Below, one piece after another: positions 1 through 8,141 of a DNA stretch of 64,000 nucleotides. The notes beneath the pieces are model-generated. The model worked only from the letters and a program-made list of their open reading frames with translations, ran no database searches and was not told the origin of the DNA. Numbering within the stretch: the first letter of the stretch is position 1; the number at the start of each line of letters is the position of its first letter. Made by a program: the position numbers and the translations under genes. The stretch is taken from contig CAVOKQ010000008.1 in assembly GCA_963696545.1 (NCBI GenBank), forward strand, positions 286,334 through 350,333. Direction: 5' to 3'. The DNA comes from RPQJ01 sp963696545 (GTDB lineage Bacteria; Pseudomonadota; Gammaproteobacteria; Steroidobacterales; Steroidobacteraceae).

Positions 1-1
1 C

Positions 2-580
2 CTGCTGCAGACCGGCCCGCCCGGTCGCTCGGCGCTCGACATGGCGCGCGGGTTGCTCGGAGAGTTTCGATCGCTGCGCGGGTTGCTGACGGCCGAGCGC
101 CACGCAGTCTGCCGCGTGCGGGGGCTCGGCGATGCGAAGTACGCACTGCTGCAGGCTTCGCTCGAACTGTCGCGCCGTCACTACGCCGAGCTGATGCAGA
201 TGGGTCCCGCGCTCGCGAACCCGCGGGCCACGCGCGAGTACCTTCGCGCGCGGCTTCGCGACCGCGACCACGAGGTCTTCTGCTGCCTGTTCCTCGACAA
301 CCGTCACCGCGTGATCAGCTTCGACGAGGTGTTTCGCGGCACGATCGACGGCGCGAGCGTGCACCCGCGGGACGTGGTCAAGCTCGCGCTGGCCCGGAAT
401 GCCGCTGCCGTGATCCTCGCGCACAACCACCCGTCGGGCATCGCGGAACCGAGCCAGGCGGACGAGCTGATTACCGGCCGATTGCGCGAGGCGCTGGCGC
501 TGGTGGACATCCGCGTGCTCGACCACATCGTCGTGGGCGATGGGGCATGCGTATCGTTTGCCGAGCGGGGGCTGCTGTGA
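2..580 (+). CDS. radC: RadC family JAB-domain protein, 5' partial
   Basis: The reading frame is open from the first bases of the window, and the residues before the first ATG (position 41) already look like RadC, so the true start lies upstream. The visible part covers the end of the N-terminal helix-hairpin-helix region and the whole JAB/MPN domain. The metal-binding motif HNHPSG is followed at the expected distance by an Asp (SQADELI), and the protein ends with the usual FAERGLL tail. RadC-type proteins are named for DNA repair, but their biochemical role remains unclear. In gammaproteobacteria radC commonly lies next to rpmB-rpmG, as here, although a toxin-antitoxin pair now sits between them. 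Family assignment is very secure. Confidence 0.95.
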   Translation: MLQTGPPGRSALDMARGLLGEFRSLRGLLTAERHAVCRVRGLGDAKYALLQASLELSRRHYAELMQMGPALANPRATREYLRARLRDRDHEVFCCLFLDNRHRVISFDEVFRGTIDGASVHPRDVVKLALARNAAAVILAHNHPSGIAEPSQADELITGRLREALALVDIRVLDHIVVGDGACVSFAERGLL

Positions 581-625
581 GCGGCGGCACCGTCCGAAGG
601 TTGCCGGCTGTAGCCGCTCCAACTA

Positions 626-641
626 GACTAAGTCGGACTAA
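626..641. promoter_or_regulatory. Direct repeats upstream of the Phd/VapC operon
   Basis: Two GACTAA hexamers lie 10 bp apart, centre to centre, about one helical turn, 17 bp before the antitoxin start. This AT-richer stretch in GC-rich DNA is where a Phd-type antitoxin would bind to autorepress its operon. The repeats are seen directly; operator function is inferred from the position. Confidence 0.4.
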
Positions 642-657
642 ACTGGAGTTTGGCCCG

Positions 658-897
658 ATGAGCACGATCGTCAACGTCCACCAGGCGAAGACCCACCTTT
701 CCCGGCTGCTCGACGAAGTGGCCGCGGGCGGCGAGGTGGTCATTGCCAAGGCAGGCAAGCCAGTTGCAAGGCTGGTGCCGCTGGAATCGGTCGTCCGCAG
801 GAAGAAGCTCGGGCTGCTGAAGGGCAGGATCAGCGTGCCCGACGACTTCGACGACCCGTTGCCGCCGGAGATCCTCAAGGATTTCGAGGGTCGATAG
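658..897 (+). CDS. Phd/YefM-type antitoxin
   Basis: A 79-residue protein beginning MSTIVNVHQAKTHLSRLL, the classic Phd/YefM N-terminal DNA-binding fold, followed by EVVIAKAGKPVARLVP, also typical of the family. The C-terminal part (residues about 45-79) is the acidic toxin-wrapping segment. It would neutralise the PIN-domain toxin encoded immediately downstream and repress the operon from the repeats at 626-641. An upstream in-frame start exists at 547, but it would overlap radC and adds no recognisable sequence, so ATG 658 is preferred. The stop codon abuts the toxin ATG with no gap, which implies translational coupling. Confidence 0.9.
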   Translation: MSTIVNVHQAKTHLSRLLDEVAAGGEVVIAKAGKPVARLVPLESVVRRKKLGLLKGRISVPDDFDDPLPPEILKDFEGR

Positions 898-1275
898 ATG
901 CGGCGCGTGCTGCTCGACACTCACCTCTTGCTCTGGGCACTCGGGGACCCGGCGCGGATTTCTGACCCGGTTCGCGCCATGATCAGCGCGTCGGAGGTCT
1001 ACGTAAGCGCTTCATCCATATGGGAAATAAGTATCAAGGCGGCGCTCGGAAAGCTCGCGGCGGACCCGCGTGAAGTGCTCGCCGCGCTCGGCCCCGCCGG
1101 CTTCCTGGAGCTGGCTGTGACCGGCGAGCACGCCGCCCGCGTGGCCACGCTGCCGGCCATCCACCGTGATCCGTTTGATCGCCTGCTCGTCGCGCAGGCC
1201 CTCACCGAGCCGATGCACCTGTTGACGACAGACAGGGCCCTGGCGGGCTACGGCGAGATCGTCACCGTCGTCTGA
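898..1275 (+). CDS. PIN-domain toxin, VapC type
   Basis: A 125-residue PIN-domain ribonuclease. The acidic residues expected at the metal site are visible: Asp7 in LLDTHLLLWAL, Glu43 in SIWEISIK, Asp94 in DPFDRLLVAQA and Asp112 in TTDRAL. Relatives cleave tRNA or rRNA and stop growth when the partner antitoxin is degraded. The gene starts directly after the antitoxin stop, forming a two-gene toxin-antitoxin operon inserted between radC and rpmB. All catalytic residues are present, so the toxin is probably active. The actual RNA target cannot be told from sequence. Confidence 0.92.
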   Translation: MRRVLLDTHLLLWALGDPARISDPVRAMISASEVYVSASSIWEISIKAALGKLAADPREVLAALGPAGFLELAVTGEHAARVATLPAIHRDPFDRLLVAQALTEPMHLLTTDRALAGYGEIVTVV

Positions 1276-1294
1276 CCGTCGCGTCCTCTTGGCC

Positions 1295-1323
1295 TTGCCT
1301 CCAGGCCGCCCCGCTGGTATAAA
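1295..1323 (+). promoter_or_regulatory. Likely sigma70 promoter for rpmB-rpmG
   Basis: TTGCCT at 1295-1300 and TATAAA at 1318-1323 are separated by exactly 17 bp, just upstream of the ribosomal protein pair. Position, spacing and match to the -35/-10 consensus support a promoter. Confidence 0.6.
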
Positions 1324-1381
1324 ACGCGGCTCGTTTACGCGGGGATGGCCTCAATGGCCAGCCCGACCTGAGGATCCAGCC

Positions 1382-1618
1382 ATGTCCAGAGTCTGTCAGA
1401 TCACCGGCAAGAAGCCGATGAGCGGGAACACCGTTTCCCACGCCAACAACAAGAACCGCCGCCGGTTCCTGCCGAACCTGCACGTGCAGCGTTTCTGGCT
1501 CGAGTCCGAGAAGCGCTGGGTCAGCCTGCGCGTGTCGGGCAACGGCATGCGCACGATCGACAAGAAGGGCATCGAGGCCATCGTGGCCGAGTTGCGCGGC
1601 CAGGGCGTCAAGGTCTGA
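1382..1618 (+). CDS. rpmB: 50S ribosomal protein L28
   Basis: A 78-residue protein matching L28 end to end: it begins MSRVCQITGKKP, contains the basic stretch NNKNRRRFLPNLH and a VSLRVS strand, and ends KKGIEAIVAELR. L28 is part of the large ribosomal subunit. Start ATG 1382 gives the normal bacterial length; an upstream in-frame start would only add a non-conserved extension. It is followed 17 bp later by rpmG, the usual rpmB-rpmG operon, and preceded by a good promoter at 1295-1323. Confidence 0.98.
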   Translation: MSRVCQITGKKPMSGNTVSHANNKNRRRFLPNLHVQRFWLESEKRWVSLRVSGNGMRTIDKKGIEAIVAELRGQGVKV

Positions 1619-1635
1619 TTCCGGAGTAGCCGACC

Positions 1636-1791
1636 ATGCGCGACAAGATCAAGCTGCTTTCGACCGCCGGCACCGGTCACTTCTACACCACGACCAAGAA
1701 CAAGCGTCTCCACCCGGAGAAGCTCGAGGTCAAGAAGTTCGACCCGAAGGCCCGCAAGCACGTCACGTACAAGGAAGCCAAGATCAAGTAA
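1636..1791 (+). CDS. rpmG: 50S ribosomal protein L33
   Basis: A 51-residue L33: MRDKIKLLSTAGTGHFYTTT, then KNKRLHPEKLEVKKFDP, and a final VTYKEAKIK. This is the Cys-free form common in proteobacteria (no zinc-ribbon cysteines). It is the second gene of the rpmB-rpmG operon and is followed 28 bp later by an intrinsic terminator. Confidence 0.97.
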   Translation: MRDKIKLLSTAGTGHFYTTTKNKRLHPEKLEVKKFDPKARKHVTYKEAKIK

Positions 1792-1819
1792 GGCGTTCGC
1801 GCCTGCTGGTCTCGCGAAG

Positions 1820-1849
1820 AACCCGCCACCCGGCGGGTTTTTCTTTTTC
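1820..1849 (+). terminator. Intrinsic terminator after rpmG
   Basis: An 8-bp inverted repeat AACCCGCC / GGCGGGTT with a 4-nt loop is followed by a T-rich run (TTTTTCTTTTT). It sits 28 bp after the rpmG stop and is a textbook Rho-independent terminator. Confidence 0.85.
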
Positions 1850-1923
1850 CGGTTGCTGTTTCCTGCTATCCACTACCCACTACTCCCTGATCATTACCCC
1901 CCTTTTCTTCATCGCGTTGCTTC

Positions 1924-2739
1924 GTGCCCGAACTTCCTGAAGTCGAAACCACCCGCCGCGGCATTCGCTCGGCGCTGCGCGGCTGCGCAGTCACGGGATT
2001 CGTGCTGCGCGAACACCGGTTGCGCTGGCCCGTGGATCGAAAACTCGGTCGCGAACTCGCCGGCCAACGCGTCGTCGACGTGCACCGCCGCGCGAAGTAC
2101 CTGCTGATCGAGCTCGAGCGCGGCACGCTGCTCGCGCACCTCGGCATGTCCGGCAGCCTGAGGGTATTGCCGGCCGACGCGCGGCTGCTCGCCCACGATC
2201 ATTACGACCTCGTGCTCGATTCGCGACAGTGCCTGCGCTTCAACGATCCACGCCGGTTCGGCAGCCTGCACTGGGTGACGGGGGACCCGCAGCAGCATCC
2301 GTTGCTGGCAGGCCTCGGCCCTGAGCCGCTCGAGCGCGGGTTCGACGCCGATTACCTGGCCTCGAAGGCGAAGCGGCGTCGCGTGGCGATCAAGCAGTTC
2401 GTCATGGACCAGCGCATCGTCGTGGGCGTCGGCAACATTTATGCGAGCGAGGCGCTGTTCCGCTCGGGGATCAACCCGCGCCGTGCCGCGGGCCGAGTGA
2501 GTCGCGAGCGGTTCGCGCGGCTGGTCGACGCGGTCCGAGACGTGCTCGGCGAGGCGATCCGCCAGGGCGGCACGACGCTGCGGGACTATGTGAACGCGGA
2601 GGGCACGCCGGGGTATTTCCGCCAGAAGCTCTTCGTGTACGAGCGGGCGGGCGAGCCGTGCCGGCGCTGTGGCACGCCGATCCGCCAGATCACGCAGGGC
2701 CAGCGCTCGACTTATTACTGCCCGTCCTGCCAGAAGTAA
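1924..2739 (+). CDS. mutM: Formamidopyrimidine-DNA glycosylase
   Basis: A 271-residue Fpg/MutM that removes 8-oxoguanine and other oxidised purines from DNA. It starts with GTG, giving the required N-terminal PELPEVETT whose Pro is the catalytic nucleophile. The conserved Lys of RAKYLLIEL lies near residue 59. The H2TH region includes QRIVVGVGNIYASEALF. The C-terminal zinc finger has paired CxxC motifs (PCRRCG and YYCPSCQ), with GTTLRDYVNAEG just before it. Length and ends match the family. It lies just after the rpmB-rpmG terminator, a common gammaproteobacterial neighbourhood. Confidence 0.97.
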   Translation: MPELPEVETTRRGIRSALRGCAVTGFVLREHRLRWPVDRKLGRELAGQRVVDVHRRAKYLLIELERGTLLAHLGMSGSLRVLPADARLLAHDHYDLVLDSRQCLRFNDPRRFGSLHWVTGDPQQHPLLAGLGPEPLERGFDADYLASKAKRRRVAIKQFVMDQRIVVGVGNIYASEALFRSGINPRRAAGRVSRERFARLVDAVRDVLGEAIRQGGTTLRDYVNAEGTPGYFRQKLFVYERAGEPCRRCGTPIRQITQGQRSTYYCPSCQK

Positions 2740-2823
2740 CGGCCGGTTATGGCCTAAGACCTTCGCGCGGGACTGCGGAACGTCCCTTTGCCGCGCCGAA
2801 CTGGGCCGCCCCATAATGCGGCC

Positions 2824-4095
2824 ATGGGGTCGTCAACATCGGTGCGCGTCCTGCTCGGCGTCTCGGGCGGCATCGCTGCATACAAGAGCGCCGAGATCGT
2901 CCGTCGCCTGCGTGAGCGTGGCGCCGAAGTCCAGGTCGTGATGACGGCCGGTGCGCGGCAGTTCGTCACGCCGCTCACGTTCCAGGCGTTGTCGGGCCGG
3001 CCCGTGCGCTCCGATCTCTGGGACGAGGCTGCCGAAGCGGCGATGGGCCACATCGAGCTTGCACGCTGGGCCGACCGGATCCTCGTCGCACCCGCGACCG
3101 CCAATTTCATCGCGCGACTGGCGCACGGGCACGCCGACGACCTGCTGGCCACGCTGTGCCTCGCAACCGACGTGCCGATCAGCATTGCGCCTGCGATGAA
3201 CCGCCTCATGTGGTCGAACCCGGCCACACAGGCGAACGTCGCGTTGCTGGGATCGCGCGGCGTCACGATCCTTGGTCCCGGCGTCGGCGACCAGGCCTGC
3301 GGCGAGACGGGACCCGGCCGGATGCTCGAGCCCGCGGATCTCGTGGAAGCAATTCTCAAGGCCGCGCCCGCCGCCGTTGCGGCGGATGCAGGTGTGCTCG
3401 CTGGCCGCAAGGTGATGGTCACCGCGGGACCCACGCGGGAGCGCATCGACCCGGTACGATTCATCACGAACCGCAGTTCCGGAAAAATGGGTTATGCGGT
3501 GGCAGAAGCCGCGCGCGACGCGGGCGCCGAGGTCGTGCTCGTCAGCGGTCCGGTGAACTTGCCGGCGCCGCCGGGCGTGCGACGAGTCTGCGTCGAGACT
3601 GCCGAGCAGATGATGTCCGCCGTGAATGCAGACCTGCCCGGCACCGACGTGTTCATTGCCGCGGCGGCCGTCTCGGATTACCGGCCCGTGCAGGTCTCGT
3701 CGGAGAAGATCAAGAAGACCAGCGATTCGCTGCTGCTCGCGCTGTCACGCACGCCGGACATCCTTGCGACGGTGGCGGCCGGCAAGTCGCGGCCTTTCGT
3801 GGTGGGATTCGCTGCGGAAACGCAGCACGTGGAACGCAACGCGCTCGCGAAGCTCGAAGGCAAGCGGCTCGACATGATCGCGGCCAACCAGGTCGGCGAT
3901 GGGCTCGCGTTCGACTGCGACGACAACGCGCTCACGGTCTACTGGCCCGGCGGCAAGCGCGAGTTGCCGAAGGCCGGCAAGGCTAGGCTCGCCGCGCAAC
4001 TGATTGCCGTGATCGCGGAAAAATTTGCCGCGGACGGGCAGGGTGCGGCACCGGCCGTTCATGGCTCGAAGTCCGGGAACGCAGCGTCCGGATGA
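2824..4095 (+). CDS. coaBC: Bifunctional phosphopantothenoylcysteine decarboxylase / phosphopantothenate-cysteine ligase
   Basis: A 423-residue Dfp/CoaBC that carries out two consecutive steps of coenzyme A synthesis: CTP-dependent cysteine addition to phosphopantothenate, then FMN-dependent decarboxylation. The N-terminal flavoprotein half has GVSGGIAAYKSAE, the catalytic His (near residue 76) in GHIELARWAD, the PAMN motif, and the flap Cys (near 159) in QACGETGPGRMLEP. The C-terminal ligase half has TAGPTRERIDPVRFITN, SSGKMGYA and AAAVSDYRP. ATG 2824 is preferred over an in-frame start at 2788 because the next residues lead straight into the flavoprotein fold. The end overlaps dut by 4 bp (ATGA). 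Confidence 0.96.
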   Translation: MGSSTSVRVLLGVSGGIAAYKSAEIVRRLRERGAEVQVVMTAGARQFVTPLTFQALSGRPVRSDLWDEAAEAAMGHIELARWADRILVAPATANFIARLAHGHADDLLATLCLATDVPISIAPAMNRLMWSNPATQANVALLGSRGVTILGPGVGDQACGETGPGRMLEPADLVEAILKAAPAAVAADAGVLAGRKVMVTAGPTRERIDPVRFITNRSSGKMGYAVAEAARDAGAEVVLVSGPVNLPAPPGVRRVCVETAEQMMSAVNADLPGTDVFIAAAAVSDYRPVQVSSEKIKKTSDSLLLALSRTPDILATVAAGKSRPFVVGFAAETQHVERNALAKLEGKRLDMIAANQVGDGLAFDCDDNALTVYWPGGKRELPKAGKARLAAQLIAVIAEKFAADGQGAAPAVHGSKSGNAASG

Positions 4096-4565
4096 GTGCC
4101 GCACGCAAGCCACGTCCGCTGCAGGTGCGCGTGCTCGATCCCCGGGTCGGCAGCGAATTCCCGTTGCCCCACTACGCGACCAGCGGCTCGGCCGGGCTCG
4201 ACCTGCGCGCGTGCCTGGATGCGCCGCTCACGCTGGCGCCGGGCCAGACCGAGCTCGTGCCGACCGGCATCGCGATCCATCTCGACGATCCGGGGCTCGC
4301 GGCCATGCTGCTGCCGCGCTCCGGGCTCGGCCACAAGCACGGCATCGTGCTCGGCAACCTCGTCGGGCTGATCGACTCCGACTACCAGGGCCAGGTGATG
4401 GTCTCGTGCTGGAACCGCGGCCAGTCCGCATTCACGATCCAGCCGGGCGAGCGGATCGCGCAGATGGTGATCGTGCCCGTGGTGCAGGTGGAGTTCGAGG
4501 TGGTCGACAGCTTCACCGAGAGCCACCGCGGCGCGGGGGGCTTCGGCAGCTCAGGGACTACTTGA
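4092..4565 (+). CDS. dut: dUTP diphosphatase
   Basis: A 157-residue trimeric dUTPase that hydrolyses dUTP to dUMP, preventing uracil incorporation and feeding dTMP synthesis. All five motifs are visible: GSAGLDLRA (I), PRSGLGHKHG (II), GLIDSDYQGQ (III), QPGERIAQMV (IV) and the flexible C-terminal RGAGGFGSSG (V). It overlaps coaBC by ATGA, so the two are co-translated, the coaBC-dut pairing common in proteobacteria. Its 3' end overlaps the end of the convergent gene on the other strand by 8 bp. Confidence 0.97.
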   Translation: MSAARKPRPLQVRVLDPRVGSEFPLPHYATSGSAGLDLRACLDAPLTLAPGQTELVPTGIAIHLDDPGLAAMLLPRSGLGHKHGIVLGNLVGLIDSDYQGQVMVSCWNRGQSAFTIQPGERIAQMVIVPVVQVEFEVVDSFTESHRGAGGFGSSGTT

Positions 4566-5226
4566 GGCCCTTCAGTTCCTTGAAGCGCTCGATGTCGGAG
4601 CCGAACGCGCTGCGCAGCTTCTGCTGCTCTTCCGTGTTCTTCGCAAGTTCCTGCACATAGACCTGCAGGCCGTTCACGGTGTTGACGATGTCTTCCGCGA
4701 CATGGTCGGGCAGCACCGGCGCCTTCGGTGACGCGCTGTAAGGCCGATAGCGCTGCACGTCCTCCACCAGGCGCGCCTCGCGCTCTTTCAGGTTGACGAT
4801 GTACTGCTCAGTCACGTGTGCCTGCTGCACCAGCAGGTCGAGGCGCTGGTCGCGCAGCCGTTCGATGTCGGCCACCGAGAGATAGGTTGCGATCAGCGTC
4901 CGGTCGCGCTGGGCGTCGGCCTTGTGGCCTTCCTCGATGGATTTCTGCGCGGCGACCGCTTCCAGCGAGCGCCGGCCCGGAATGACCCGGACCACGCGGC
5001 CCGTGACGTCCATTACCTCGATGTCGGCTTCCATGCATTCGGGCGGGATGTTCTGCCCGAAATACGACTGGCCCCTGGCATCCTTGCAGCGGTACACGAC
5101 CTCTCGCGGGTCGATCTTCCTGACCTGCTTCTTGCTGGACGACGCCAACGCCGGTCCGCTGCACACGACGAGCATTGCCATCGTGGTCACGGCCAGGGTC
5201 AGGGACTGCCTCGGAATCATCCGCAT
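4558..5226 (-). CDS. Exported coiled-coil protein with DUF4124-like N-terminus
   Basis: A 222-residue protein of unknown function. Residues 1-29 form a signal peptide (basic MRMIPR, hydrophobic LAVTTMAMLVV, cleavage after ALA). Residues about 40-80 (VVYRCKDARGQSYFGQNIPP) resemble the small DUF4124 domain found in many proteobacterial envelope proteins. The rest is charged and helical (for example LVQQAHVTEQYIVNLKEREARLVEDV), probably a coiled coil. Periplasmic location is inferred. It is convergent with dut and shares 8 bp with its end, leaving no room for a separate terminator. Confidence 0.75.
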   Translation of the reverse strand: MRMIPRQSLTLAVTTMAMLVVCSGPALASSSKKQVRKIDPREVVYRCKDARGQSYFGQNIPPECMEADIEVMDVTGRVVRVIPGRRSLEAVAAQKSIEEGHKADAQRDRTLIATYLSVADIERLRDQRLDLLVQQAHVTEQYIVNLKEREARLVEDVQRYRPYSASPKAPVLPDHVAEDIVNTVNGLQVYVQELAKNTEEQQKLRSAFGSDIERFKELKGLK

Positions 5227-5309
5227 GGGCCGGGATTCTGCGCCGCGGTTACCCGCGACACCTATTGTCAGACTTCAGGTTTGTGAACTATGTCAAACCG
5301 CGGGGGGTT

Positions 5310-5969
5310 TCACACCCCATATCGGTCCCGGTAGGCCCGGACGGCGGCCAGCGTCGCAGCGTCGCCGGCGGCCTCGAGGTGGGCCATCAGGTCCCGGAGC
5401 CTGAGCACGCTGACGACGGGCAGGCCGAAGGATTCCTGCACTTCCTGTACGGCCGAGCGCTCGCCTTGTCCGCGCTCCTCGCGGTCGAGCGCGATCAGCA
5501 CGCCGGCGGGCGTCGCCCCGTGCGAGCGGATGATCTCGACCGATTCGCGGATGGCCGTGCCGGCGGTGATCACGTCGTCGACGATCAGCACCCGGCCCTT
5601 CAGCGGCGACCCGACGATCACGCCTCCTTCGCCATGGTCCTTCGCCTCCTTGCGGTTGAATGCGAACGGCAGGTCCAGGTTCTCGTGCTCGGCGAGCGCG
5701 GCGGCGGTCGTGGTCACCAGCGGGATGCCCTTGTAGGCCGGGCCGAACAGCATGTCGAACTCGATGCCCGACAGCGCGGCGGCCCGCGCGTAGTAGCGGC
5801 CGAGCCCAGCGATCGCATGCCCGGTGTTGAACAGGCCCGCGTTGAAGAAGTACGGGCTCAGGCGCCCGGACTTGAGCTTGAACTCGCCGAAGCGCAGCAC
5901 GCCGAGCTCGAGGCACGAGCCGAATGAAGTCAGGTTGGTGCATGGGCGTACTTTATACTGCGCGGCCAT
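5310..5969 (-). CDS. pyrE: Orotate phosphoribosyltransferase, probable N-terminal frameshift
   Basis: PyrE transfers orotate to PRPP, giving OMP in pyrimidine synthesis. From GVLRFGEFKLKSGRLSPYFFN onward the protein is a full match, including the PRPP-binding loop VLIVDDVITAGTAI. The in-frame ATG at 5969 gives an atypical N-terminus (MAAQYKVRPCTN) and overlaps the divergent xth start. If one C is removed (one of the bases pairing with G5912-5913), an ATG at 5943 instead reads MHQPDFIRLVLELGVLRF, a normal PyrE N-terminus of about 210 residues. A single-base insertion, real or from assembly, is therefore likely. The product is certain; the start is not. Confidence 0.88.
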   Translation of the reverse strand: MAAQYKVRPCTNLTSFGSCLELGVLRFGEFKLKSGRLSPYFFNAGLFNTGHAIAGLGRYYARAAALSGIEFDMLFGPAYKGIPLVTTTAAALAEHENLDLPFAFNRKEAKDHGEGGVIVGSPLKGRVLIVDDVITAGTAIRESVEIIRSHGATPAGVLIALDREERGQGERSAVQEVQESFGLPVVSVLRLRDLMAHLEAAGDAATLAAVRAYRDRYGV

Positions 5970-6735
5970 GCGCATCGTCACCCTGAACGCGAACGGCATC
6001 CGCTCCGCGCAGCGCAAGGGGTTGTTCGACTGGCTCGAGACGCAGGATGCCGACGTGGTGTGCATCCAGGAGACCAAGGCGCAGGAAGACCAGCTGTCTG
6101 ACCCCGCGTTCCGTCCGCACGGATACCACTGCCATTACTTCGACGCCGAGAAGAAGGGCTACAGCGGCGTGGCGATTTACTCGCGTGAGAAGCCGCAGCG
6201 AATCGTCGCCGGGTTCGGCTCGCGGGAGTTCGACGCCGAAGGTCGCTACATCGAGGCGCAGTTCAAGGGCCTGAGCGTCGTCTCCGTCTACCTGCCGTCC
6301 GGCTCGTCGAGCGAGCAGCGGCAGCAGGCCAAGTTCCGCTTCCTCGAAGCGTTCATGCCGCATCTGCAGGCGTTGAAGCGCAAGCGGCGCGGCTACGTGC
6401 TGTGCGGCGACTGGAACATCGCGCACAAGGAGATCGACCTGAAGAACTGGCGCTCGAACCGCAAGAACTCGGGCTTCCTGCCCGAGGAGCGCGCGTGGCT
6501 CGACGATGTCTTCGGCGCAGTGCGCTACGTGGACGCGTTCCGCGAGGTGAACCCGCACCCCGAGCAGTACACGTGGTGGTCGAACCGCGGCCAGGCCTGG
6601 GCGAAGAACGTCGGCTGGCGCATCGACTACCAGGTGTTGAGCCCGGGGCTGCGCGGTAGCGTGACCGGCGCCTCGATCTACAAGGCGCAGCGGTTCTCGG
6701 ACCACGCGCCGCTGACGATCGATCTCGACCTGTGA
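5968..6735 (+). CDS. xth: Exodeoxyribonuclease III
   Basis: A 255-residue Xth/ExoA enzyme of the endonuclease/exonuclease/phosphatase fold, cleaving DNA at abasic sites and trimming damaged 3' ends. Visible motifs are LNANGIRSA, the metal-binding Glu in CIQETKAQ, VYLPSG, the catalytic GDWNIAHKEIDLKN, TWWSNRG and the terminal SDHAPLTID. Start ATG 5968 gives the canonical MRIVTLNANG. It is divergent from pyrE with essentially no leader; a TATACT sequence at 5954-5959 could be its -10 box. It overlaps the next gene by GTGA. Confidence 0.96.
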   Translation: MRIVTLNANGIRSAQRKGLFDWLETQDADVVCIQETKAQEDQLSDPAFRPHGYHCHYFDAEKKGYSGVAIYSREKPQRIVAGFGSREFDAEGRYIEAQFKGLSVVSVYLPSGSSSEQRQQAKFRFLEAFMPHLQALKRKRRGYVLCGDWNIAHKEIDLKNWRSNRKNSGFLPEERAWLDDVFGAVRYVDAFREVNPHPEQYTWWSNRGQAWAKNVGWRIDYQVLSPGLRGSVTGASIYKAQRFSDHAPLTIDLDL

Positions 6736-8141
6736 CACAGTCAACCGGCACCGGATCGAGCGCCCCCGCGGCCGAACGCAAGCCCTGGTGGCGGGGCTGG
6801 CTCGACGCCGTGCGCGCATACAGGAACCCGCGCGTGCTGGCGATGCTGTTCCTCGGCTTCTCGGCCGGGCTGCCGTTCATGCTCGTGTTCTCCACGCTGT
6901 CGGCGTGGCTGCGCGAGGTGGGCATCGAACGCGCCACGATCGGCATGCTGTCGTGGGTCGGCATCATCTATTCGGTGAAGTTCTTCTGGGCGCCGGTGGT
7001 GGACCGGCTGCAACTGCCCGTGCTCGGGCGCCTGCTCGGGCGCCGTCGCAGCTGGATGCTGGTCGCACAGATCGGCATCGCGATCGGGCTCGTCAACATG
7101 GCGCACCTGAGCCCGGTCGGGCACCTCGGCACGGTCGCCGCGTTCGCGCTGCTGGTCGCATTCAGTTCCGCGACGCAGGACATTTCCGTGGACGCGTGGC
7201 GCATCGAGGCCGCGCCGCCGCTGATGCAGGGCGCGATGGCTGCGGCCTACCAGCTCGGTTACCGGATCGCGCTGATGGTCGCGGGTGCGGGTGCGCTATG
7301 GATCGCCGCGGACTACGGCTGGACCGCGGCCTACACGACGATGGCGGCGTTCGTCGGCGTCGGCATCGTGACCACGCTGCTGATTTCGGAACCCGCGCCG
7401 CGCGTGGCGCGCGAGACGCTCGCTCAGGAGCGGCGCGTCATCGCGTGGCTGGAGCACAAGGGTCACTGGCCGAAGTCGCTGCAGGCACTGGGCTCGTGGT
7501 TCATCGGTGCGGTCGTCTGCCCGTTTCTCGACTTCTTCACGCGCTACGGCAAGCGACTTGCGCTGCTGATGCTCGCGTTCATCGCCAGCTACCGCCTGGC
7601 CGACTTCACGATGGGCGTGATGACGAACCCGTTCTACCTGGATCTCGGCTTCACGCTGAAGGAGATCGCCGCGGTCGCCAAGGGTTTCGGCGTGTTCATG
7701 TCGATCCTCGGCACGCTGATCGGCGGCGTCGTAGTGGCGCGCTACGGCATCGTCCGCACGCTGGTGCTCGGCTGCGTCGGCGTGATCATCTCGAACCTGA
7801 TGTTCGCGGTGTTCGCGTGGCTGAACCAGCCGAGCCTGAGCGGCCTCGCGGTCGTGATCAGCGCGGACAACGTGTCGATGGGGATCGCCGGGACCGCGCT
7901 GATCGCGTATCTGTCGAGCCTCACCAGCGCGTCGTACACGGCGACGCAGTACGCGCTGTTCTCGTCGATGTATGCGCTGCCCGGCAAGCTGCTGATGGGC
8001 ACGTCGGGATTCGTCGTGGACGCGGTCGGCTATCCGGTGTTCTTCGCGTACACGGCCACGCTTGGACTGCCGGCGCTCGTGCTGCTGTACCTGGTCACGC
8101 GCCAGCAGGCCAGGGCCGGATCGGGCGTGGCGGGCGGCTGA
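6732..8141 (+). CDS. ampG: AmpG-type muropeptide MFS permease
   Basis: A 469-residue inner-membrane protein with about 12-14 hydrophobic segments. The opening region VLAMLFLGFSAGLPFMLVFSTLSAWLRE followed by ATIGMLSWVG is characteristic of AmpG, which brings anhydromuropeptides from peptidoglycan turnover into the cytoplasm. The SSATQDISVDAWRIE segment is also typical. Translation starts at GTG 6732, overlapping the xth stop. It is co-oriented with a small Rieske gene that begins in its stop codon. AmpG assignment is by family resemblance; substrate specificity within this MFS branch is inferred. Confidence 0.85.
   Translation: MTQSTGTGSSAPAAERKPWWRGWLDAVRAYRNPRVLAMLFLGFSAGLPFMLVFSTLSAWLREVGIERATIGMLSWVGIIYSVKFFWAPVVDRLQLPVLGRLLGRRRSWMLVAQIGIAIGLVNMAHLSPVGHLGTVAAFALLVAFSSATQDISVDAWRIEAAPPLMQGAMAAAYQLGYRIALMVAGAGALWIAADYGWTAAYTTMAAFVGVGIVTTLLISEPAPRVARETLAQERRVIAWLEHKGHWPKSLQALGSWFIGAVVCPFLDFFTRYGKRLALLMLAFIASYRLADFTMGVMTNPFYLDLGFTLKEIAAVAKGFGVFMSILGTLIGGVVVARYGIVRTLVLGCVGVIISNLMFAVFAWLNQPSLSGLAVVISADNVSMGIAGTALIAYLSSLTSASYTATQYALFSSMYALPGKLLMGTSGFVVDAVGYPVFFAYTATLGLPALVLLYLVTRQQARAGSGVAGG

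Noticed and set aside
4092..4660. An extended open frame overlapping the 5' part of dut and the following gene end (4025-4660)
   Set aside because: It is out of frame with dut, Arg/Ala-rich, and has no family resemblance.
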